From JBDSTZ01 sp039927975 (GTDB lineage: Bacteria; Pseudomonadota; Gammaproteobacteria; Burkholderiales; Burkholderiaceae_D): a stretch of DNA of 28,818 bases. The stretch lies in the NCBI GenBank assembly GCA_039927975.1, contig JBDSTZ010000620.1, positions 1-28,818 of the forward strand, read 5' to 3'. This document shows positions 22,379 to 28,818 of the stretch, in pieces (position 1 is the first letter of the stretch; every line of letters begins with the position of its first letter). The position numbers and the translations under genes are program-made. The notes beneath the pieces were generated by a model. The model worked only from the letters and a program-made list of their open reading frames with translations, ran no database searches and was not told where the DNA came from.

Positions 22379-24439
22379 TCAGGCGGCGCTGCGCGCCGGG
22401 GCCGGGCTGCCCTCGACCACCGACAGGTCGACGTGGCCGGCTCGCCAGGCTTGTTCGAGATCCTGCTCAATCTCTTCGAGCGAAGTGCGATCGAGCTGGG
22501 CGAAGCCGCGCAGGCCGTAGGCGCGGTTGCGGCCGTGGCTCTTGGCCAGGTACAGCGCCAGGTCGACCAGGTTGAGCGCGCGTTCCCACGGCAGCGCGGC
22601 GCCGGCCGGCGCCAGCGGGTAGGGCGCGAAGCCGATCGACACGTTCACCGAAATGACGGTGCCCTGGTAGTCGATGCGCTGCGCCGAAATCCCGCCCAGC
22701 AGGCGGCGCGCGACTTCATCGAGGCCGCCGCGCGAAATCGCCGGCAGGAAGGCCAGGAATTCCTCGCCGCCCCAGCGCACGATCATGTCGGTGCCGCAGA
22801 GGATCTCGCGCAGGTTTTCGGAGATCATCCGCAGCACCGCGTCGCCGGCCGCGTGGCCGTAGGTGTCGTTGATGTTCTTGAAGTGGTCGACGTCGAGCAG
22901 GAACAGGGCGCCGACCAGGTTCTCGCCGGTCCTGGCGCCGGCCAGCCTGTCGCGTTCGAGCCGGCCGCGCATGTACTCCTGGAAGTGGCGCCGGTTGTAC
23001 AAGCCGGTGAGCGGATCGCGCGCGCTTTGCTGTTTGAGTTCGAGGTTCCTGACTTTTAGCTGGGCGTTCGCGCTGCGCATCTTGCGGTACAGGCTGAACA
23101 CGATCACCAAGACCAGCGCCGACACCAGCGCCAGCAGCCACCACACGCGCTGCTGCAGTCGGCGGTTGTCGATGTCGGCCGATTTGATCTGGTTGTCGCG
23201 CCGCAGCAGCTCGATCTGGCGCTCGCGGCTATCGGCCTCGTATTTCTCCTGCAGTTCCCAGATTGCCTTCTCGCGGCGTTTTTCAAACAGCTGGTTCGAC
23301 AGCGCGCGCTCGCGGTGATAGGCGTGCACGGCGCCGGCCATGTCGCCGGCCCGTTCGAGCGCGGCGCCGTATTCGATCAGTACCGCCTGCAGGGTGGGCT
23401 TGTCGCCCGAATGGTCGTAGAAGGCCAGCCCTGCTTCGAAGCTGGCGCGGCCCTCGGCCCGCTTGCCGAGCCCGAGCTGGGCGCGCCCGATATTGATGCG
23501 CGCGGTCGCTTCCGCAGCGCCGTCGCCCAGCGTGCGCGCCAGCTCGAGCGCCTCTTGCGCATAGGTCAGCGCGTGCGGGTAGTCAAGCAGCTTGAGGTAG
23601 CTGTCCGACAGGTTGGTCAGGGTGGTGGCCTTCATGACGGTGGCGCCGATCTGGCGTTCCAGCGCCAGCGCCTCGTGCAGCACCTTGAGGCCGCGCGGCG
23701 TCTGCCCGGTCTCGATCGCCAGGCCGTATTCGATGTCCTTCATCAGCGCGACGCGGCCGGGCGAACCGGTGCGCAGCGCCACCGGCTGGGCCTCGGCCAG
23801 CATCTCGAAGCCCTTGTCGAACTGCTTCATTTGCGTGTAGAGGCGAATCAGCGCGCTGTACGCCATCGTCATCAGGGTCGAATCGCCCGACTGGCGCGCC
23901 AGTGTCAGCGCGGCCTGCATCTTGCCCAGGGCCGCCGGAAAATTGCCTTCCTCGGCGTGCGCCTGGCCCGACGCGATGGTCGCCACCACCTTCAGATGCA
24001 TGTCGCCGGTCAGTCCGGCCAGCCGCTCGCCTTCCCACAGGTACTGGTGCGAGCGCTTGAGTTCATTCATCGAAAACAGCACGTAGCCCTTGGCCAGGTT
24101 GGCGCGCGCCAGCGCCACCTTGTCCTGCTGCGCGGTGCCCAGCGCGAGCAGTTCGTCGGCCACCGTCATGGCCTGTTTTTTTTGCCCCAGCGAGCGCCAT
24201 ACCAGGCTCAGTTGCGACAGGTATTCGGCGCGTATGGAAGGGCTGGCCGCGAGCGTCTCGGCGTCGAGCGCGAGCAGCTCCTTGAGCGCTTCATGCGGGA
24301 CGAAGCGGCCGACTTCGCGCAGTGCGTGCAGGCGTTCGTCGAGCTGCGGCGAGGCCATCGCCTGGCTGGAGGCCAGCCATAGCGATACCACCAGCAGACG
24401 AGCCCAGCGGCTCCGCCTTTTGTCGAACGACACACCCAC
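22379..24439 (-). CDS. Diguanylate cyclase with periplasmic TPR sensor (GGDEF)
   Basis: The 686-residue protein has an N-terminal signal or anchor (ARLLVVSLWLASSQAMA), about eight tetratricopeptide-like helical repeats between residues 35 and 380, a coiled-coil (about 385-425), one membrane helix near 430-450 (WWLLALVSALVLVIVFSLY) and a cytoplasmic GGDEF domain. The active-site motif is GGEEF at 557-561 and is intact, so it should make cyclic di-GMP from two GTP. The inhibitory I-site, R-x2-D five residues before GGEEF, reads C-G-T-D, so product feedback may be lost. The periplasmic repeats presumably sense a protein or peptide. The start is GTG 24439 with AAGGGA ten bases upstream; GTG 24433 is also possible. 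Expected role: control of biofilm or motility. Confidence 0.9.
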   Translation of the reverse strand: MGVSFDKRRSRWARLLVVSLWLASSQAMASPQLDERLHALREVGRFVPHEALKELLALDAETLAASPSIRAEYLSQLSLVWRSLGQKKQAMTVADELLALGTAQQDKVALARANLAKGYVLFSMNELKRSHQYLWEGERLAGLTGDMHLKVVATIASGQAHAEEGNFPAALGKMQAALTLARQSGDSTLMTMAYSALIRLYTQMKQFDKGFEMLAEAQPVALRTGSPGRVALMKDIEYGLAIETGQTPRGLKVLHEALALERQIGATVMKATTLTNLSDSYLKLLDYPHALTYAQEALELARTLGDGAAEATARINIGRAQLGLGKRAEGRASFEAGLAFYDHSGDKPTLQAVLIEYGAALERAGDMAGAVHAYHRERALSNQLFEKRREKAIWELQEKYEADSRERQIELLRRDNQIKSADIDNRRLQQRVWWLLALVSALVLVIVFSLYRKMRSANAQLKVRNLELKQQSARDPLTGLYNRRHFQEYMRGRLERDRLAGARTGENLVGALFLLDVDHFKNINDTYGHAAGDAVLRMISENLREILCGTDMIVRWGGEEFLAFLPAISRGGLDEVARRLLGGISAQRIDYQGTVISVNVSIGFAPYPLAPAGAALPWERALNLVDLALYLAKSHGRNRAYGLRGFAQLDRTSLEEIEQDLEQAWRAGHVDLSVVEGSPAPARSAA

Positions 24440-24498
24440 AACACATCCCTTGGAAATAATTTTCGCGCGCTTCCCGTGAGCCGGGCGGCGGTAAGAGA

Positions 24499-24504
24499 AT
24501 TATA
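24499..24504 (-). promoter_or_regulatory. Candidate -10 box for the TPR-GGDEF gene
   Basis: TATAAT reads on the minus strand, 60 bases before the GTG start at 24439. GTGACA lies upstream but with a spacing of about 20, which is too long for a standard promoter. The surrounding spacer 24440-24643 is distinctly AT-rich. Confidence 0.4.
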
Positions 24505-24553
24505 ATCTTGTTGCAAGCAAGAAATGTCACCGAGTAATCAAAATAAACAAGTA

Positions 24554-24582
24554 TTGACACGATTTCCGGTGATTTTGTTAAT
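24554..24582 (+). promoter_or_regulatory. Sigma70-like promoter facing into the ABC transporter gene
   Basis: A perfect TTGACA (24554-24559) is followed after 17 bases by GTTAAT (24577-24582). It points along the plus strand, where no sense gene begins, toward the 3' end of the minus-strand ABC transporter gene. It may produce an antisense RNA or may be a chance match in AT-rich DNA. Confidence 0.3.
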
Positions 24583-24643
24583 AAAAATTTATTGTTGCCG
24601 CCCGTTGCGCAATCAAAGATTTCATCCGCGATAAGCGTGTCGA

Positions 24644-26452
24644 TTAAGCACTGAGCTGTTGCAGCAGGTAGAGGCGCTGATACAAGCCGCCCTCGTGGCG
24701 CATCAATTCCTCGTGCGGGCCGGCTTCGGCGATGCGCCCATGGTTGAGGACGATAATGCGGTCGGCGTCGCGGATCGTCGACAGCCGATGCGCGATGGCG
24801 ATGATGGTCACCTGTCCGCGCAATTCGCCCAGCGCCTGCTGCACGATCTGCTCGGTCTGGCTATCGATGTGCGAGGTTGCCTCGTCGAGCAGCAGGATGC
24901 GCGGTTTGCCTGCCAGCGCGCGGGCGATCGCGATCAGCTGCTTCTGGCCGGTCGACAGGCGCGAGCCGCCTTCGCCTAGCGCACTGTCGTAGCCATGTTC
25001 GAGCGCGCAGATGAAGTCGTGCGCATGCGCCGCGCGCGCCGCCGCTTCGATCTGCGCCAGCGGCAGATTGCGCCCCATGTCGATGTTTTCGCGTGCCGAC
25101 GCGGCCAGCAGGAAGGGGTCTTGCGGCACCAGCCCGACCTCGGCGCGGAACTGCTCGTTGTCGATGCGCGCCAGCGGCACGCCATTGATCTCGATGCTGC
25201 CGCGCTCGACGCTGTAGTAGCGCAGCAGCAGCGACAGCAGGGTCGACTTGCCGCTGCCGGTATGGCCGACGATGCCGACAAAGCCGCCCTGTGGAATGTC
25301 GAGTTTAAGCTGGTGCAGCACCGGCTGGCCGGGCGCGTAGCCGAAGGTCAGGTCGCGGATGCGCACCGCCGGCGCGCCGGCCTCGCCGCGCGCGGCAAAA
25401 CCGGCCGCCTTGCCGGCCAGGTGTTCGGCCGCGCCTTGCTCGTCGAGCAGGGCGGCGACCCGCGCGCTGGCCACCACCGCCTGCTGCAGGCCGCTGAACT
25501 GCATGGTGATCTGGATCATCGGCTCGATCACCCGCGCGATGTAGCTGATGAAGGCGTACAGCACGCCGACCGCCACCGCGTTCATCTCGCGCTGGCCGAA
25601 GCTGAAAATCACCACCGCCAGCAGGATCACATTGAACAGGTCGAGCGCGGGCCGCAGCAGCAGGGCGTTGGCGCGCAGTTCCTTGAGACGCGCCTTGTAG
25701 TGCGCCCGATTGGTGGCGGCGAAGCGCTCGCCGAAGCGGCCGGCCGCGTTGTTCGCCTGCAGCACGCTCATGCCGCCGATCGATTCGGCCATCTGGCCGT
25801 TGATGTCGCTGCGCAGCGCGCGCGCCTGGGTCACCGCCGGCGCCGACAGGCGCTGATACAGCCAGACGATGACCGCCACCGCCGGAACCAGCGCCAGCAC
25901 GATCAGCATCAGGTGCCAGTCGAGCCAGGCCATCGCGGCCATGGTCCCGACCAGCACGATGCCGCTGTCGAGCATGACGAACAGCACCTGGATGTAAAGC
26001 GTCTTGACGGCCTCGGTGTCGTTCGTCACGCGGCTGACCAGCTGGCCGGTGATGGCCTTGTCGAAAAAGGCCATCGGCAGGCGCAGCACATGGTTGTAGA
26101 CCGATTCGCGCAGGCGCTGCACCGAGCGCATCGCCAGGCCCGACAGGCGCACCAGCTGCAGGTAGCGCAGCCCGGAGGCGGCCCAGCCCGACAGCAGCAC
26201 GCCGGCCAGCAGCAGTGCCATGCGCTGCCAGTCGCGGTTGTTGACCAGCAGGTGCTCGTCGATCAGGGCCTTGCCGAGGATCGGGCCGATCACTTCGAGG
26301 CCGGCGGCGACCACCAGCCACAGCACCGCCCAGCCGAGATGGCGGCGGTCGGGGTGGGCCGCGCGGCGCAACAGGCTGGCAGCCTGCATGGCCTGGCCGC
26401 GCATGTTGGGGGCGGGCGGGCGCCGTGCTTGCCCAATAGCGTCAGAGTGCAT
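24644..26452 (-). CDS. ABC exporter half-transporter, MdlB-like
   Basis: From ATG 26452 the protein has 602 residues. That start is preferred over a longer frame because GGAGG lies nine bases upstream and it overlaps the preceding gene by 11 bases, a coupled arrangement. An N-terminal type-1 exporter membrane domain with six helices (about residues 35-330) is followed by an ATPase domain: Walker A GHTGSGKST (396-404), signature LSTGQKQ (near 497-503), Walker B ILLLDEATSHID with the catalytic Glu, and the switch histidine in IAIAHRLST. The signature deviates at the third residue, as in other MdlB-type proteins. It almost certainly pairs with the product of the upstream gene as a heterodimer. 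The substrate is unknown, perhaps a drug, peptide or lipid. Confidence 0.9.
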   Translation of the reverse strand: MHSDAIGQARRPPAPNMRGQAMQAASLLRRAAHPDRRHLGWAVLWLVVAAGLEVIGPILGKALIDEHLLVNNRDWQRMALLLAGVLLSGWAASGLRYLQLVRLSGLAMRSVQRLRESVYNHVLRLPMAFFDKAITGQLVSRVTNDTEAVKTLYIQVLFVMLDSGIVLVGTMAAMAWLDWHLMLIVLALVPAVAVIVWLYQRLSAPAVTQARALRSDINGQMAESIGGMSVLQANNAAGRFGERFAATNRAHYKARLKELRANALLLRPALDLFNVILLAVVIFSFGQREMNAVAVGVLYAFISYIARVIEPMIQITMQFSGLQQAVVASARVAALLDEQGAAEHLAGKAAGFAARGEAGAPAVRIRDLTFGYAPGQPVLHQLKLDIPQGGFVGIVGHTGSGKSTLLSLLLRYYSVERGSIEINGVPLARIDNEQFRAEVGLVPQDPFLLAASARENIDMGRNLPLAQIEAAARAAHAHDFICALEHGYDSALGEGGSRLSTGQKQLIAIARALAGKPRILLLDEATSHIDSQTEQIVQQALGELRGQVTIIAIAHRLSTIRDADRIIVLNHGRIAEAGPHEELMRHEGGLYQRLYLLQQLSA

Positions 26453-28193
26453 CAAGGCTGGCCTCCAGTTGTTGATAGCGCCACTGGCTGGCGTACCAGC
26501 CGTCGCGTTCGAGCAGGGTGTCGTGGTCGCCCGATTCGACGATGCGGCCATCCTTGAGCACCACGATCAGGTCGGCCCGCACCACCGACGACAGCCGGTG
26601 GCTGGCGATGATCGCGCTGCGTTCGGGCCGCGCGCGGCGCAGCTCCTCGAGGTGTTCGAGGATGCGCGTCTCGGTGCCGGTGTCGACCGCCGAGAGGGCG
26701 TCGTCAAGCAGCAGCAGGGCGCTGTCGGACAGCAGCGAACGGGCGATCGCCACGCGCTGGCGCTGGCCGCCCGAGAGCGTGATGCCCTTCTCGCCGACCG
26801 GCGTCTGGTAGCCCTGCGGGAAGCGCAGGATGTCGTCGTGGATGTCGGCCATGCGCGCCGCGTGCTCGATCTCGGCGGCCGTGGCGCCGGGCCGGCCCAG
26901 CGCGATATTGTCGGCGATCGTGGCCGAGAACAGGAACGATTCCTGCGGCACCCAGCTGATCGCCGCGCGCAGGGTCGCCAGCGTGTAATCGTCCAGGGCG
27001 TGGCCGCTCCACTGTGCCAGCCCGGTTTGCGGCGTGACCTGGCGCAGCAGCACCCGCAGCAGGGTCGACTTGCCGGCCCCGGTCGGCCCCACCAGGCCGA
27101 GCGTGTGGCCCGGCGCGAGGGTCAGCGAGATGCCGGACAATGCCGCCGTTCCATGCCCGCTGTAGCTGTAGCCGACTTCGCGCAGCACGATCGGGCCGGG
27201 CGCCATGCTGGCCAGGGTGCCGCTGTCGTCGACCGACAGCGGCGCGTCGAGCAGCGGCTGCAGGCGCGCCAGCGCGGCGCGTCCGCGCTCGATCAGCGAG
27301 AGCACCCAGCCGGCGGCGAACATCGGCCAGATCAGCTGTCCGAGGTACATCGTGAAGCTGGTGAGTGAGCCGATCGTCAACTGCTGTTGCAGCACCAGAT
27401 AGCCGCCCAGGCCGAGCGTGAGCACGCTGGCGGCGGTGAGGGTCAGGCCGACCGCCGGTTCGTAGGCCGCCTCCCATTTCTGCGCCACCAGGCTGGCGTC
27501 GGCGGCGCGCGCGGCCAGTTCGCCGAACTGCGCGGCGCTGCGCTGTTCAAGGCCCAGCGCGCGCAGCGTGCGCACGCCCGACAGCGATTCCTGCACATGG
27601 TCGTTGAGGGCCGAGAAGCGTTTAAGCGAATCGGTCGACGCCGTGTGGATGTGGCTCGAAATGCGCCAGAACGCCAGCGCCATCAGCGGAAACGGCAGCA
27701 GCGCGATGGCCGCCAGGCGCCAGTCGACGCCGAGCGTCATCATCGCCAGCACCATCACCAGCGTGAGCAGGCCATCGAAGCCGGCCAGCATCGCCTCGCC
27801 GGCCGCCATTTCAATCGCGTCGATATCGTTGGTGGCCAGCGCCATCAGGTCGCCGGTGCGCTGCTGCTGGTAGAACGACGGCCCCTGGGCCGACAGGCGG
27901 GCGTAAAAGCGCGAGCGCAGTTCGACGCCCAGCTGGTAGGCGGCGGCGTAAAGACGCAGGCGCCAGCCGACCCGCAGCACGTAGATCGCCACGCCCAGGC
28001 CAAGCAGCAAGGCCAGTTGCACCAGCAGGGCGTCGGCGCCGAGGCGGTGCGCGGCCAGCCCGTCGATCATCGCGCCGATCTGGCGCGGAATCCAGACCGT
28101 GCAAACCGCCACGCCGATGAGCATGAGAGCCGAAGCCGCGTAGGCATGCCAATGACGGCGTACGAAGCCGCCGATCAGCCTTGATAAACTCAT
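26442..28193 (-). CDS. ABC exporter half-transporter, MdlA-like
   Basis: The 583-residue protein starts at ATG 28193, six bases after AAGGA. Six membrane helices span about residues 18-310. The ATPase domain has Walker A GPTGAGKST (about 368-376), a full signature LSGGQRQ (about 471-477), and Walker B LLLLDDALSAVD in which the catalytic Glu position is Asp. In heterodimeric exporters this marks one degenerate ATP site, while the partner at 24644 keeps a normal Glu but has the altered signature; together they form one good and one degenerate site. The two genes overlap by 11 bases and are clearly co-transcribed. An intrinsic terminator of the upstream gene lies 33 bases before the start, so the pair probably has its own promoter in that short gap or relies on read-through. 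Confidence 0.9.
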   Translation of the reverse strand: MSLSRLIGGFVRRHWHAYAASALMLIGVAVCTVWIPRQIGAMIDGLAAHRLGADALLVQLALLLGLGVAIYVLRVGWRLRLYAAAYQLGVELRSRFYARLSAQGPSFYQQQRTGDLMALATNDIDAIEMAAGEAMLAGFDGLLTLVMVLAMMTLGVDWRLAAIALLPFPLMALAFWRISSHIHTASTDSLKRFSALNDHVQESLSGVRTLRALGLEQRSAAQFGELAARAADASLVAQKWEAAYEPAVGLTLTAASVLTLGLGGYLVLQQQLTIGSLTSFTMYLGQLIWPMFAAGWVLSLIERGRAALARLQPLLDAPLSVDDSGTLASMAPGPIVLREVGYSYSGHGTAALSGISLTLAPGHTLGLVGPTGAGKSTLLRVLLRQVTPQTGLAQWSGHALDDYTLATLRAAISWVPQESFLFSATIADNIALGRPGATAAEIEHAARMADIHDDILRFPQGYQTPVGEKGITLSGGQRQRVAIARSLLSDSALLLLDDALSAVDTGTETRILEHLEELRRARPERSAIIASHRLSSVVRADLIVVLKDGRIVESGDHDTLLERDGWYASQWRYQQLEASLDAL

Positions 28194-28225
28194 TCACAAT
28201 CCTTGATATTTTTGTGCCCGCCAAT

Positions 28226-28248
28226 GAAAAAGCGGGCCGAAGCCCGCT
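28226..28248 (-). terminator. Rho-independent terminator of the Ala/Pro-rich gene
   Basis: On the minus strand AGCGGGC-TTCG-GCCCGCT forms a perfect 7-bp stem (28231-28248) with a stable TTCG loop, followed by a T-run (28226-28231, partly shared with the stem) and then CATT. It sits about 40 bases after the stop codon at 28289. Confidence 0.85.
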
Positions 28249-28288
28249 AATTTACTACCTTTGCGGCGAAGACGCTCGCCGCGTCCGT

Positions 28289-28818
28289 CTACTTTTTCTT
28301 CGGCGCTTTCACCGCCAGCAGGTCGCCCTGCTTGGCGTCGATGACCGGGGTGCCGGACACTGGCGCCGGCGGCGGGCTCGCTTCGACCGGTTTGACCGGC
28401 GGCACAGAGACCAGGCGCGAGGTCGGCGCGGGGAAGGTGGCGGCCGGCTTCGGCAGCTCGGCCGGGGCGTCCGCGACCTTGGCCGCCGCCTTGGCGATCG
28501 GCTTGGCCTTGGCCAGCGGTTCGGGCACCGCCTCGGCCGCTGGCGCTGCGACTTCGACCGCCTTCTTCGGTTTGGCGAGCTTGACTTCCGGCTCGGCGGC
28601 GGCAGCAGCTTTCGGCGCCGCCGGGGTCACGGCTGGGGCCACGGCTGGAGTCGCAGCTGGGGTCACGGCTGGGGCCACCGCCGCAACTTCGGCTGCTTTG
28701 ACAGGCACAGGCGCGGCGGCCTGAGGGGCTGCCGCTGCCGGTGCCTTTTCAACGGCCGGCGCTGGCGCGGCCTCACGCGCGGCCGGCGCGGCGAACGGGG
28801 TCGGCACGGTCAGCCCTG
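28289..28818 (-). CDS. Ala/Pro/Val-rich protein, C-terminal part (5' end outside window)
   Basis: The frame ends at TAG (28289-28291) and stays open to the window edge without a stop; a GTG at 28807 exists but has no clear ribosome binding site, so the true start is probably outside. The visible 176 residues are low-complexity: repeats of Ala-Pro-Val with scattered Lys and Glu, then PPVKPVEASPPPAP, and a more ordered end (GTPVIDAKQGDLLAVKAPKKK region). Such tails occur on phasins, RNA-degradation and histone-H1-like proteins of betaproteobacteria, but nothing here decides between them. An internal 36-bp repeat is present at 28623-28678. The terminator at 28226-28248 ends the transcript. Confidence 0.6.
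   Translation of the reverse strand, partial: GLTVPTPFAAPAAREAAPAPAVEKAPAAAAPQAAAPVPVKAAEVAAVAPAVTPAATPAVAPAVTPAAPKAAAAAEPEVKLAKPKKAVEVAAPAAEAVPEPLAKAKPIAKAAAKVADAPAELPKPAATFPAPTSRLVSVPPVKPVEASPPPAPVSGTPVIDAKQGDLLAVKAPKKK
28623..28678. repeat. 20-bp direct repeat, 36-bp period, in the Ala/Pro-rich coding region
   Basis: GGGGTCACGGCTGGGGCCAC occurs at 28623-28642 and again at 28659-28678. The 36-bp period keeps the frame, so it encodes a repeated 12-residue Ala/Pro/Val/Thr block. It is a likely site of in-frame copy-number change. Confidence 0.7.

Noticed and set aside
24995..26557. Long plus-strand open frame opposite the MdlB-like gene
   Set aside because: Antisense shadow; all ABC transporter motifs are on the minus strand.
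28226..28678. CRISPR-like array near the window end
   Set aside because: The repeats are only two copies inside a low-complexity coding region, with a 36-bp in-frame period and no spacers of independent sequence.

Overview
The window is a GC-rich stretch of bacterial chromosome, densely packed with genes on both strands. High G+C, the strong preference for G or C at third codon positions, and the protein repertoire (DUF1501, MdlA/MdlB-like ABC pair, TPR-GGDEF protein, many exported proteins of unknown function) fit a betaproteobacterium of the Oxalobacteraceae/Massilia type. That placement is inference from style, not from a marker gene. I saw no rRNA, tRNA, CRISPR array, transposase, phage gene or replication origin.

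Layout. 1-435 is the C-terminal end of a DUF1501 protein, followed by a terminator and an unusual pair of tandem palindromes. A soluble REC-histidine kinase (644-2002, minus) and a 2OG-Fe(II) dioxygenase (2093-2830, minus) follow. 2998-6359 is a plus-strand cluster of secreted or membrane proteins of unknown function whose middle gene appears split by a one-base frameshift near 3893. Next come a periplasmic solute-binding-like protein (minus), a DUF4261 protein (plus), an M29-type aminopeptidase (minus) and a DUF3828-like exported protein (plus). 10037-11179 is a broken gene: a perfect 13-bp tandem duplication shifts the frame near its start and a second junction lies near 10787.

The most interesting region is 11788-19714, five tightly spaced plus-strand genes that look like one operon: a zinc-ribbon protein with a repetitive Trp-rich body; an exported, membrane-anchored protein with a degenerate VWA-like start; a small three-helix membrane protein; a 1205-residue tubulin/FtsZ-like GTPase with a C-terminal GYF_2-like domain; and a zinc-ribbon, single-pass membrane protein. 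Together they suggest an envelope-associated assembly in which a cytoplasmic tubulin-like NTPase is tied to a membrane/periplasmic module. Its function is unknown to me.

The remainder holds a molybdopterin oxidoreductase (minus) with a near-perfect TetR-type palindrome just before its start codon, a divergent small lipoprotein, a TPR-GGDEF diguanylate cyclase (minus), an AT-rich intergenic patch, a two-gene heterodimeric ABC exporter (minus), and the C-terminal part of an Ala/Pro-rich protein with its own terminator. No gene-free stretch exceeds 300 bases.
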